A model generated the notes under the pieces. The model did not search any database, was not told where the DNA came from, and saw only the letters and a list, made by a program, of their open reading frames with translations. Shown piece by piece: positions 45,601 through 56,100 of a DNA stretch of 64,000 nt (position 1 is the first letter of the stretch; each line of letters starts with the position of its first letter). The stretch is from Takakia lepidozioides (lineage: Eukaryota > Streptophyta > Takakiopsida > Takakiales > Takakiaceae). The stretch is from positions 32,612,001-32,676,000 of the forward strand of contig CM060733.1 in assembly GCA_030704615.1 (NCBI GenBank), in the 5' to 3' direction. Position numbers and translations under genes: made by a program.

Positions 45601-46712
45601 TATTGTCCTTCTTGTAGCGTTCATCTCCTTCTGGATGTGACTTTCAACCCCCTTTGCTGTCCTTCTCTCCTCAGGGGTAGAGCTGTAGTATTCCAGTTTG
45701 CCACGCTCCCCTGCATCTGCAATGTCTTGCTGCAAGGGAATGCAAGAGAGTTGCATCAATCCAAGGTCAAGGGAGACAGACAGAAACAAACATGTGGAAG
45801 CAGGAATATGGAAAGGCCAGATGAAGGAAGATGTATCTCACCGTGTACATGTACTCCATGAAAGCCTCACGGGTCAACGAGTACCACGTTTCCGAGTCTT
45901 GGAGCTTTCGCATTTCTTATACATCTTGCCGAAAGGATGGTCTTGAAGTTGGTCAAGGGCATCTGCCCGATCCTTTGTATCCTATACAGTGTGTGAACCA
46001 GACTCGTTTTGACATGCGATGTCTCCGTCCCTCTGCAGAATGATATTGAATTTCAGAATGTAATTCAAGGACTTGAATCAAGAAGAACGGAACCAGAAGT
46101 GCAACATGTACAATGAGAAACCAACCTGTTCACATCATTCATTGCCGTCAGAAGACCCATCATGTTGTCGTCACAATCAAGCACCATCGATCGAACAGAG
46201 TAATGCCACTCTTCCTCCTGTGAGTGCAGCCTCCCAATGACAGCCATCCATGCAAGCAACCGGTGGTTGCCATCCCAAACGTGAAACATCTTCCCGAGAA
46301 TACCTGGGTGGAAGGTTTCCTGGAGAGAAGAAGTTCGAAGGATTCGTTCACCTGTCTCCAAATGGGGTCCCAGAGTCGACGATTGACTCATCCACAAGGA
46401 GCTCGTTACCTCTAGAATCCCTAGTAGAAACGTAAAAGACTGCGGATCCATCCAAATACCCATGAACAAACTCGGCCTCCAGCTTGAGAATGTCTTGACA
46501 AGGGGTGGACGAACGACGGGCATGGAAACCAACCTACACAGGGGAATCTTCAACCTCCCACCAGGAGCAAGCATACTTTGCACCACAAGCTGAGAGTTCA
46601 CCTTTTGACCCCCCAGCATCTCAGCGGCTTTGCTTTCATAAAACTCATCGTCAACATCAACTATGGTCTCCTTCCCCTGACCCGAAGGGACCTCATCCGC
46701 CACACTTTGCAT
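42614..46712 (-). pseudogene. ParB-like/beta-class-like methyltransferase fusion gene, copy 2
   Basis: Ten exons with GT-AG borders: 46712-46127, 46032-45842, 45729-45291, 45172-44949, 44817-44158, 44056-43903, 43862-43717, 43593-43308, 43191-43006 and 42793-42614, about 3.05 kb coding. Exon 1: IPLCRLVSMPVVRP...MFHVWDGNHRLLAWM, like a ParB-type nuclease/NTPase fold (DGNHRLxA). Exons 2-5: helical, basic, unrecognised (SAFVKQLRI; VKWLQIWNSDP). Exons 6-9: ILDIPDGLAVPD (catalytic-motif position), WNAFDERYW, LKASGMRVVKTWN, YLTKGDRPGE, ARVLDLSMGTG (SAM-binding) and SARHLFGIEGDAEIY. The order catalytic motif then SAM motif is that of beta-class DNA/RNA amino-methyltransferases. DPP(Y/W) is replaced by DIPDG in both copies. 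At least three frameshifts in exon 1 and one in exon 2 disable this copy. An AG at 46719-46718 before the ATG may mark a 5' UTR intron. Confidence 0.75.
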
Positions 46713-46859
46713 TTTCTCCTGCAAGGTTGTTCACTCAAATTCTTATAAGAGAGGCATGAAACGTCGACTGATGCATGAAAAAGTGGGATCAAACAGGTAA
46801 GTGTTCTTTGAGCTGCCAGGTAAGTGTTCATTGATCCTCACGGACCTGCCTATGTTCCC

Positions 46860-48060
46860 GATTTTCACAGGGAAAGAACATTGAAAAGTTCTGCTCAAAC
46901 ACTGTGCGTTGCCGCACACTGAGCTGGCAGTAAGGATTCATTTCATCCTCAGATATCTGCCCATGAGGCCGAATGTTGCGCCCTTAAATATTGATATGTT
47001 CTTTAAACAGTGTGCGGTTCCGCAAACTGTTTGAGCTGACAGTGAAGGGTTCTTTCATCCTCAGATAGGTGCCCTGAAGTCCAAATTTTGCACCCTAAAA
47101 CATTGAAATGTTCAGCTCAAACAGTGTGCGTTGCCGCACACTTTGAGCTGGCAGTGAAGGTTCATTTTATCCTCAGAAAGGTGCCCCTGAAGTCCAAATT
47201 TTGCACCCAAAACATTGAAAAGTTCAGCTCAAACAGTGTGCGTTGCCGCACACTGTTTGAGTTGACAGTGAAGGGTTCATTTCATCCTCAGATAGGTGCC
47301 CCTGAAGTCCAAATTTTGCACCCTAAAACATGAAACGTTCAGCTCAAACAAACACTGTTTGAGCTGGCAGTGAAGGGTTCATTTCATCTCAGATAGGTGC
47401 CCCTGAAGTCCAAATTTTGCACCCTAAACATTGAAATGTTCAGCTCAAACAGTGTGCGTTGCCGCACACTGTTTGGGCTGATAGTGAAGGGTTCATTTCA
47501 TCCTCAGATAGGTGCCCCTGAAGTCCAAATTTTGCACCCTGAAACATTGAAATGTTCAGCTCAAACAGTGTGCGTTGCCGCACACTGTTTGAGCTGGCAG
47601 TGAAGGGTTCATTTCACCCTTAGATAACTGACTGCAAGACCAAATTTTGCACCCTAAAACATTGAAAAGATCTGCTCAAACAGTGTGCGTTGCCGCACAC
47701 TGTTTGAGCTATTCATTTCATCCTCAGAAAGGTGCCCCTGAAGTCCAAATTTTGCAGCCTAAAACATTGAAATGTTCAGCTCAAACAGTGTGCGTTGCCG
47801 CACACTGTTTGAGCTGGCAGTGAAGGGTTCATTTCACCCAACTGACTGCCAAATTTTGCACCCTAAAACATTGAAAAGATCTGCTCAAACAGTGTGCGTT
47901 GCCGCACACTGTTTGAGCTGAAGTAAGGGTTCATTTCATCCTCAGAAAGGTGTCGTTGAAGGAAGAATTTTGCCCTTAAACAGTGACATGTGCAGCTCAA
48001 ACAGTGTGCGGCAACGCACACTGTTTGAGCTGCCACTGAATGGTTCTTTCTTTCTCAAAT
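46860..48060. repeat. Array of about 11 palindrome-bearing satellite units
   Basis: The core CAGCTCAAACAGTGTGCG, a TTGC loop, then its exact reverse complement gives 18-bp arms. It recurs near 46893, 46994, 47112, 47224, 47438, 47556, 47671, 47777, 47881 and 47995, plus a core-deleted unit near 47339. Units are about 105-120 bp and share CCTGAAGTCCAAATTTTGCA and GAAGGGTTCATTTCATCCTC. The outer units are most diverged; the last has the loop in the other orientation (CGGCAACG). It sits between the divergent 5' ends of the two genes. ORFs across it are artefacts of the repetition. Confidence 0.95.
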
Positions 48061-49340
48061 ACCTGCCATTGAAGCCGAATTCTTCACAAATGTGGGTCCT
48101 GTAGATTTTACCTTTTTCGTGGCTACTCGAGAAGACTCCCCAATTGCCGGGGACCCTTTCGCTTCGGGCTGCTCTCTTCGCCGACTATGTAGGTGAGCCT
48201 CTCCCCCTTCCTCTTTCCCGTGGTCAGATTCTTCGTGAGGCCAGTGTCAAACATCTTCCTCCATGTCGTCTGTCTCTCCCTCAGACGCAGTGTCCTCCTC
48301 GCCTGTTCCTGGAACTATGGTGGGTTGTTGTTCTTCTCCAGATTCCTGCTCCTCCATCGCCACACTTTCCTGTATTCCCCTCCTTCCTCTTCCTCCACTC
48401 TTTCCATCCTCATTCTATATCTGGCTCTATTCCTGTTTCTAGAACTCGTGAAGTATAATGACTTCCTTCTCTTTCTCCTCCGCTGGAAACAAGGGCTCCC
48501 CACGATGCCCCTGGAGCTCTCCAGTTTGACGTTTGCAACAAGTGCTGGTATCGCATGTAACAAAAATAAAAATGGACGTTGTCAACCGTTTGGATGCGGG
48601 TGTTGATATTGTGTGCGAACGGAAATTCATCCATTTTGGCGTCTTTGTATTACCCAGCTAATAAAGCGCCGAAGAAAAAGAACATCCGTTGCATGCATTT
48701 GCGATATATGTCAGATGTACTTCGCCGCCTGCCAATACATGGCGGCCTCCTTGCCTTCTTTCAAATTCGATGTGCCGTAGAAATGTAGTGCTTTTTCAAT
48801 TCCGAGCAGTTCTTCCAGATTCGCAATAATTGTTATGCTTCACATATGCATCCACGTGTGTGTTGTACTGCCTGCCCTGTGGTTTTTTTTGCCGTGACCG
48901 TCCCATGGGGTCATTCGGGTATAAAGGATTGTGTCGGATATGACCATGTGTTGCACACATTCGTGCGAGGTATCTCTTGGAGTGTCAGTGTTTGTTCTGT
49001 GCTATTCTGGCACAACACAATCTCATTACAATCGGATCTTCCTGTTTACTGCTCTCCAGGGTGTTGCCGTCATTTCATAATGGATGGTTTCATGTCATTT
49101 TCAGGGTTTGTTTTCCATCCAAAAACAGCACGGCTTCTTGTGGCTCTGGTCTTTCAAAACGTTTTTCTGGTTGGTGGGAGGTGAAGGTGCACGTCATCCC
49201 TACATCCTTTGCATGCATCGCCGCAGCCTTTGGTTTGGTGCTACCCTTGTTGACCTCAGTTTGCTGGTGGTATTTCCACTTTCGATAATTACGGGCTCTC
49301 AGTTCGGGGATTCCGTTCTGAATCGCAGTTTCGTTCAGTG
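48061..49340 (+). other. 5' region of the transposase gene
   Basis: Pyrimidine-rich sequence with an ORF (48144-48458) that is Pro/Leu/Ser-rich and probably not translated. A GTGAGC donor-like site at 48193 could begin a 5' UTR intron. No independent gene is supported. Confidence 0.35.
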
Positions 49341-52300
49341 ATGGAAAACATGTCGAGGGAGCGAGATGCACTCGCTCGATTCCATTCCAATGCAGGTACT
49401 TCCACTGACTGCCACTGCAGACGACGATGGGTATGCAGTTGTTCATGAGGATGAGCTGGTTACAGTGTTCCCGCTGGAGTTGGGTTCTCTGCTTGTTCAG
49501 AAAGAGGTGTATGACGAGGATGGGAATTTGGATTCTGGGCACTTGGAGACCTTGGTTGGCGAGTGTGGAAGGAAGTGAGAGTCCTTCCAGGAACATACCG
49601 TGTCCTTGGAAAAGAGAGAAGACAATCAGCAGGATCAGTCGTTACCCCTGGCACTGCAGCATCGGTCGTGCAACAAGAAGGGCACAGTTCCTGTGAAACA
49701 AGAAGAGGTGAGCACATCCACTACCTTCGTGACTCTTTCAGACTCGTCCTCGGAGGATGTTTCTGAGATTCCTCCGCCAGTGCAAACTCCCTTATTGGAT
49801 GATGACGAATTGCAAGAGATAACAAGTGTCATTCCAAAATTGAAAGCCCTCGCAGGTGTGCCTGGGTGCAAGAGCGAGCTACGTTTTGTTGATTGGGAGT
49901 CCCTTCCAGTGCAACGGGTTCAATACGTGCCAGCTCAGTTTGATGGGGACATCTTGTTTGAGCTCAACCCTCCCACGTCTTCCAGTGGACTGGCTGGGCT
50001 TCTGCAGGGCATGGACAAGAAACATGACGGACATCCTTGGTGCAGGACAAAAAACGTCGAACATCCATAACGACATTGGCTTGAAATTTCGGAGGTCGGT
50101 TTTGCGTTGGGCATTGCAAGTGCCTGAATATTTCTTGCCCTCGGCTGAGAAACAGCGCTCAGCCAAACGAAAGTGAGTGGGAAGGTGTGCCCCTGAATCC
50201 TTTCACCCCAGGGCTTGCACCTCCCAAGACCAATACTTTTGTGTGCAGGTTCTGCCCCGTCCTGTGTTTCTGTTTGCCACGCTCGTATGTATCAGGTGGC
50301 ACATCGATGATGCAAGACAATGACTCGTGCCTGCATTCATATGGGTGCACACGAGCATCCTGTGTCCAAAGGGAGTTGCAGGGATAGCGTGGACATCGCT
50401 AGAAATCTACTGAAGCAAGAGTTCCACAATGCCCCTTGTGCAACACCTTCTGCTATAGCGCTTGCAGCTAGCAAGGCATTCCTGGAAAAACACATACTGG
50501 GTGAAGGGATGCGACACAACCAATGCTGGATGCAGATTCCCTTGAGGCAGTCATGGACCATTTCTCCGTGTTGAGCTCTCCCAATATTCGAAACCAGGTG
50601 AATGCACTCAGAATGGGCACAGGCACTGCTGGATTCATGGACAACATTATGGACCTCAAACGGAGGAGTCGCTATGAATTCATTCAAAACAGTATCTTCC
50701 CTGGCCAGGGCTCGTCCAAAGTGTATTTGTTCAAGATGTCCGCTGTGGGCCAAGGCAGTGGTGTGAGCATTGTCCGCCGAATGCAACCTGGAGGAGATTT
50801 GGCTAAATGTTGGTTAATGTTTGATCACTGCAAACGGGTGAAGGGTTGGACAACCATGGCGTGCCATGTGTATGATCCAGCGTACCAGCGTGTGCTCTCC
50901 ATAGCAATTTGTGATATGCAGTCGGAGGACACTGAATCCCAGATGCTCATGTGGAATTCCCTCCTGGCCGTCATGCAGCGCAATGGGAATACAGAACACA
51001 AATTTTGCGGGCTTCATGGCTGATAGTGCACAGGCAAATTTCAATGCAGTGCGGCGCGTGTTTGGTTCGGGGGATCCTAAGGTCCCAATGGAAAATAGGG
51101 AGCGCACATGCCTCTTCCATTGGAGTCAATCTCTGGCACGTCATACAAAGCGCTGCATTCGCCCTGACCTTCAGTTGGAGCATAGAAGGCTCTGTCTGAA
51201 GTACAAGAATGCCACCTCAATGGGAGAAGCTGAGAGCACTTACCAGGCAATCCGGGCTTGGTGGTTCTCCTCTGGTGCTGCTACAGGTATCCACCTGAAG
51301 GAGTTGGAGGACTGGTTGGTTTTCTGGCACTTCAGGTACAGACAGTGGGGAGCTTTCATGACGACGGTAAGCCTCACAAGTTTTCCTTAAACACAAATTG
51401 CACTTTGCATCGTGCCTGTTCATTTGGGGTTGTTCGATTGTCACTTGAAGAACCTCTACCATTTCTTTTCCTTCCTCACATTTCCATGCAATGCCTCCTG
51501 CAGGACATGTCCTTGGAGGACTTGGCCGACATGCCATCGTGTAATTTGGCAGAGACTGTTCACAACGCCTGGATGCACAGTCTACCAAAGCAGGTCGTGA
51601 CTTGTATGTGGCCACTGCTGATGACATGGTGCGGGCACTTACACAAAAACCAGGTACCGCAATTTTCTGATGGGACGGGGTGGAGGGAAGGGCCCCGATA
51701 CGACTTTGTTGATGCTAAGGGCTGCGAGTAGGTCCGGAGACCCGTCAAAGATGGCCAGAGCTCTAAACAGGTGCACTGAAGGCTCCCCTCTGCAATCCAG
51801 GCTCCCCCATTTGGAAGGCGAGGAAAGATTTGGATCATGCAAAAGGAAATTAAACACTCTTCCAGGGTCAGATGGAGATTCCCATAGGCCAGACAGGGTC
51901 AATTTCTCTGTGCCAAAGGTGTCTCCAGTGCAGACTAAGTCCTGTGCCGGCCCCTTCCCAGGTGGGTCTCCTCTGTGGAGCAGGTGCAGAACATGCAAGC
52001 ATAGCAGCGGGAATCCCATTGGAGGAGGTGGTGGCCATGGTGCAGGAATCTGATTGCATTGATAGTGAGTGGCATATAGAACGCACCCCACCAGGATCTA
52101 GAGTGGCTTGCATGGCAATTCGGACCCCCTCATTCAAGAAAATGCAAATCAAAAATATGCAAAGGCTCCAGGGGGACTCCAGCTCCAACATTCACAGGGT
52201 TGTTCCGACCTTATCATAGTGGGGAGTCAAAAGAGCACAAGTTTTGGTTCTGCCCAGACGATATGGCACGATGCGTGAAGGGAACAGTTCGTCCTTCCGT

Positions 52301-52985
52301 GATAATGAAGCCCCCTCCCCCCGCAATTTGGCCTGTGAAAATTGGGACATCGCTGTCCTCAACCGAGATAAGCATGCTGGAGGAGGGAGGGTTTTGTCTT
52401 GCACGGTCCCGGGTGGTGCCCTTATGCACTGTCGGCACAGATGTGCCACATGCTCCGACAATGCCTCCACCCGGTGCCGACTCCCACCCAACAAAAAGAG
52501 ATGGAAAAACAGTGCGCCGTGTTGCTTCGGGTGCAGATCACGAATGCAAGATGGAATCGGCTAGAATTTTGCAGGCTCGGTGGGTGACTCGTATCACCGA
52601 AGTCCCTTCCCGGGGTATGGACGGATTTACACAGTGCTGTCAATTGGCTCAGTTCTTCATGCCAAAGAATATCAGGTTACCATCGGGAATTTCCCTTCGT
52701 GCACTTGTCCGGATTTTGTAACGATGCGTGAGGGCGCTCTCGGCATGAGAGGGAAGTGGGTCCCCTGCAAGCATCATATTACATATACCTTGTAATTATG
52801 TGTTGCGACGGTAAGAGAGACCAATTCATTCACCAAGCCACACTAGGCTACGGAGAAGTCATCACCCTTCTGCAGCGGGACACCTCGCGTAGAGCTCCGC
52901 CAACTTCTCTCTTTGAACACATACGAGCCATGCCCGCTTCCCATGCTGGTTTCCAGGTTGCCGTGTGAAGACTTTTCATTTTATG
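49341..52985 (+). pseudogene. Mutator-like transposase with SWIM zinc finger (MULE copy 2)
   Basis: Begins near ATG 49341 or 49366 with an acidic leader (YAVVHEDELVTVFPLELGS). Next is GMDKKHDGHPWCRTKN (50010-50060) with frame slips after it. A core at 50523-51366 reads SPNIRNQVNALRMGTGTAGF, FCGLHG/FAGFMADSAQANFNAVRRVF, RTCLFHWSQSLARHTKR, YQAIRAWWFSSGA. Intron 51367-51503 lies at the same position as in copy 1 and is followed by DMPSCNLAETVHNAWM. The C-terminal SWIM finger is SCTCPDF...KWVPCKHH (52700-52775). Several frameshifts and stops make this copy inactive. It is the presumed mobility gene of the 42100-53336 element and is transcribed divergently from the methyltransferase gene. Confidence 0.75.
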
Positions 52986-53164
52986 ACAAACATATACATT
53001 TCGTTCACGGAACCAGGGCAAATGCACTTGCGATTCATTGTAAGCGTCTCTCTGTGAATTGAAATAAACTGTGTCAATCATTCTGAGCTCAAATCTGCCA
53101 TATTTACATATTCATCTTTTTTGGCACGCATTGCAGACATGGTGCATGGTGGCCTCCTTTGTTT

Positions 53165-53336
53165 TGTCCACGGTAATAGGCCCTCTTCCTGCAATCCTCG
53201 CCTATAGGACCTGCTTCTCCAGCAGATTCATGCCGCTCACGCTTCCCTGAAGCGTGAGCTCAGCTCACGCTTCAAAGCTTGAACGTGAGCTCAGCTCCCA
53301 GGCTCACGGGGCTGGGCTCACGCCGTAGCTACGCTG
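53165..53336 (-). repeat. Right terminal region of the composite element
   Basis: Contains CCACGGTAATAGGCC (53169-) and CCTATAGGACC words. A dense set of CTCACGCTTC/GAAGCGTGAGC inverted words (53208-53290) follows, then GGCTCACGGGGCTGGGCTCACGCC (53301-, quoted in part) and the tip GTAGCTACGCTG ending at 53336. The order mirrors the left end. Confidence 0.7.
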
Positions 53337-54165
53337 GCTTCTCATTGTGGTGGCAAAGAGACGATTCTTTAAGCTCTTCCTCAACATCATGCAATGCAAA
53401 GCGGGCTTCACCCCTTCGCACATCATTTGCTCATAGGTCTCCAAAGCCTCCATCCCGCGCCCTTGCTGTGCATATCCTGCAATCATCGCACTCCACGACA
53501 ACACATCTTGTTCAGCCATACCGTTGAACACTCCCTTCATACATGTCCACGAGGGTATTGTTCAGAATGACATTTGATACAATTGCAAATCTGACAATGT
53601 CGCCATGGACCTCTTTGCCCTTTTCCAGAGCTGACAGGCTTGCACACACATTGCAAATGTACACAAACGTGATGTGGTCGGGCTTCACCCCTTCCCCCAT
53701 CATTTGATCATAGGTCTCCAAAGCCTCCATACCACGTCCCTGCTGTGCATACCCTGCAAGCACCGCACTCCACGACACCACACCTCGTTCAACCATGGAA
53801 ACTCCCTTCGCATCCTTAATGCACCCACATTTGGCATACATGTCCACCAGGGGAGTGTTCAGAATGACATCTGGTACAATTCCAGCTTTGACAATGTCAC
53901 CATGGACCTCTTTCCCCTTTTCCAGAGCTCGCAGGCTTGGACACGCATTGCATCCTGCCAACATTATATTCCACGTGATCAAAGATTGTTGAGGCATTCT
54001 GTTGAACACTTGGTGAGCATCAATGATGCTCCCACACATAACATACATGTTGACAAGGGTGTTGAGTAGAAAAACATTGTGGACTCCCTCTCTTGATCCT
54101 CTTTCAGAAGCTGTGGTCATGGTTGAGGTGCACCTATTCTGAGGCGGCCTGTCCGGGGGCGGCAT
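53337..54165 (-). pseudogene. PPR-DYW gene, N-terminal and middle part
   Basis: On the minus strand: NVFLLNTLVNMYVMCGSIID, VFNRMPQQSLITWNIMLAGC, EKGKEVHGDIVKAGIVPDVI, VVSWSAVLAGYAQQGRGMEA. After a frame slip near 53540: GVFNGMAEQDVLSWSAMIAG. Then, in another frame, LHDVEEELKESSLCHHNEK reaches the insertion border. The DYW remainder is at 41892-42099. The jump from PPR repeats straight to the DYW motif (no E domain) indicates an internal deletion. The family is the same as the other PPR fragments here. Confidence 0.9.
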
Positions 54166-54183
54166 TTCCAGCTACATACGGAT

Positions 54184-54560
54184 TGGAGTATGCTGGGAAT
54201 TAGAGCAGTGCTCACACATGTGGATGATGAGGGAAGAGAATTCGTAGTGGCATATGCTAGCCGCTTGAACAATAATGCTGAGGTGAAGGGTAGCTCATAT
54301 GAATGGGAGTGTCTAGCTGCAGTATGGGCAGTGGCCAGATGCTACCTCTATGGCAATCTCTTCACCCTTGTCATGGATCACTAACCATTGAAGTGGTTGA
54401 TGGAGTCAGACAAGCTTATATGGAAGCTTGCACAGTGGATACTTATGCTGCAAGCGTACGACTTCTAGGTGGTGCATCGAGCCAGAATAGTCAACCGGGA
54501 TGCGGATGGATTGAGTTGTAATCCACGCACAAGTGAGCTTGATGATACAGGAGTTCGTTG
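54184..54560 (+). pseudogene. Ty3/gypsy RNase H fragment
   Basis: Reads AVLTHVDDEGREFVVAYASR, LNNNAE, YEWECLAAVWAVARCYLYGN, FTLVMDH, stop, PLKWLM, then VVHRARIVNRDADGLS. These are the RNase H domain and its tail in gypsy Pol. Stops occur at 54381 and near 54465. Confidence 0.85.
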
Positions 54561-54799
54561 GCATGGTGAGACGGATGAGGAGATGGTGCCAGGATGGCAC
54601 GCATATTCTGCCTTTTTGTGCATTCTAGCAATGGGAGCTCAAGCTGGTCCACCCCAAGGGATTGGTCATGGAGATAGTGTGCATGACGATCTAGAGATCA
54701 GTGAGAAGCTTGGTGGTGCTAAGGATGTGCATGAAGATGCAGTAGTGTTGGCCTATATATCTTCGTGCCGGAGAGAGAACAGCCAGTGTGACTGCGAAG

Positions 54800-55740
54800 G
54801 AGAGAGATCGGATCCTACAACGAGCCAAGATGTTCAAGTGGGAGGGGACTCACTTACTCCGTGTATGGGAGGATGGACGAGTGAGGACTGTGCCTCATCC
54901 AGCACATTGAGCGCGATTGGTACGCCATGCCCATGAGGAGTTGGGACATTTTGGGGAGCGATGCACTCATAATTTGCTGCAAGGGCAATACTGGTGGCGG
55001 GGCATGCACACGGATGTGCTGTAGTTAGTGGCAAGGTGCATTGTGTGTAATAGGGTGCGTGCTTCCTTCAATGCACCTATTCTAGAATTGCATCATTTAC
55101 CCATTATGGGTTTGGGCTATCGTTTGAGTCTTGACTTCGCAGGCCCATTGCCACTAACGATTCGCCATAACAAATGTGTGCAGGTGATGGTGGAACACTT
55201 CTCCAAATGGATTGAACTGGTAGCATTGCCTGACAAGGCAAGTGAGGGGGCTGCCTATGCATTCTTAGATCGACCTCTTAGCCGATTCGGTGCTCCAGCC
55301 GAGGTACTCACGGACTAGGGGAGAGAGTTCTTGGGGGAGTTTCGGGGAGCAAGCCTTGATAAACCACCACACTACTTCTCGGGATCATCCCGAGGCTGAT
55401 GGCTTGGCGGAGAGAGTTGTTCAAACAGTCAAGAGAGGCTTGTGCAAGTATGGCTTGCAGAAGAGACACTTAGATGATTGAGACCTTCAGCTACCTTGGT
55501 TGGCCATGGGCTACAGGTTTAGTAAGCAAGCATCACTTGCCTCGTTCTCACCTTATTTTCTTCTCTTCGGCCGACAGCCAGATTTGCCTGCATCTACTCG
55601 TAGGGAGGTTGCAGTAGTCCTCAACCTTGATGATCCGGATGTATGGACACATGCATGTGACCAGCGGGCGGAGTTGTTCAAGAGAGTCATGTCTATGGCT
55701 TTGAGAACCTTGCTATTGCCCAACACCGAGACACATTGAG
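54800..55740 (+). pseudogene. Ty3/gypsy integrase fragment
   Basis: The zinc-binding segment reads HAHEELGHFGERCTHNLLQG, then W..M.TDVL, stop, LVARCIVCNRVRA (His2Cys2 pattern). The catalytic core begins LSLDFAGPLPLTIRHNKCVQ, VMVEHFSKWIELVALPDKAS. It continues past a stop (TD*GREFLGEF) and frame slips to the DHPEADGLAERVVQTVKRGL region and YFLLFGRQPDLP. It follows the RNase H fragment collinearly, so 54184-55740 is one decayed pol segment. Confidence 0.85.
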
Positions 55741-56100
55741 GTATGTGACCTTTTAAGCTTAACTTTCTCGAAGAAGTATTTAGACATCTTCTCACCTTTA
55801 GCCGACCAGTTGATACTAGCTTGCATTCACATTTTCTGCTCTTGCATGAGCTGGAACTTGTCGAGGTTTTGACGGGCTTCCAGGTAAGTATGGAAGGTAT
55901 GGTCATCGCAGGTATTGTTTTCTATTTGTTTCTAACATACTGCCAGGCATTTCTTGAGGGCCAGAATGCGTTTCTTCTGCAGATATATCTCGACTCATGT
56001 TCTGGCTCGCCTTACTAGCAACTTGAAGTTTGAGGGTAAATTTGAGAATAGGGCAAGCTATATCGTTGGCTGTTTGTTTCCATGCTAGTTCCAAGCCTAA

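Larger units (their letters stand above)
42100..53336. mobile_element. 11.2-kb MULE-like element carrying a ParB-like/methyltransferase gene
   Basis: The borders are set by identical 9-bp direct repeats GCTTCTCAT at 42091-42099 and 53337-53345. Joining the flanks through one repeat restores the PPR-DYW text ELKESSLCHHNEKLAIAFGL on the minus strand. The left end GGGGGTGCTATTCCGTGAGC and the reverse complement of the right end (CAGCGTAGCTACGGCGTGAG) are related. Both ends continue into GTGAGCC/GGCTCACG clusters and then CCTATxxCCGCGG-type words. Inside, from left to right: a ParB-like/methyltransferase gene (minus), an array of 11 palindromes, and a MULE transposase with SWIM finger (plus). A 9-bp duplication is characteristic of the Mutator superfamily. 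Both genes contain frame breaks, so this copy is probably not autonomous now, although its duplication is still perfect. Confidence 0.88.

Noticed and set aside
47088-47603. Repetitive ORFs (81 and 68 codons)
   Set aside because: They are readings through the satellite; the repeated peptide simply follows the repeat unit.
46860-48060. CRISPR-like array
   Set aside because: The repeats are long palindromic satellite units with similar, not unique, spacers, in a plant nuclear context with no cas genes.
48144-48606. Protein-coding gene in the transposase leader
   Set aside because: Overlapping low-complexity Pro/Leu/Ser ORFs in a pyrimidine-rich stretch; more likely 5' UTR.
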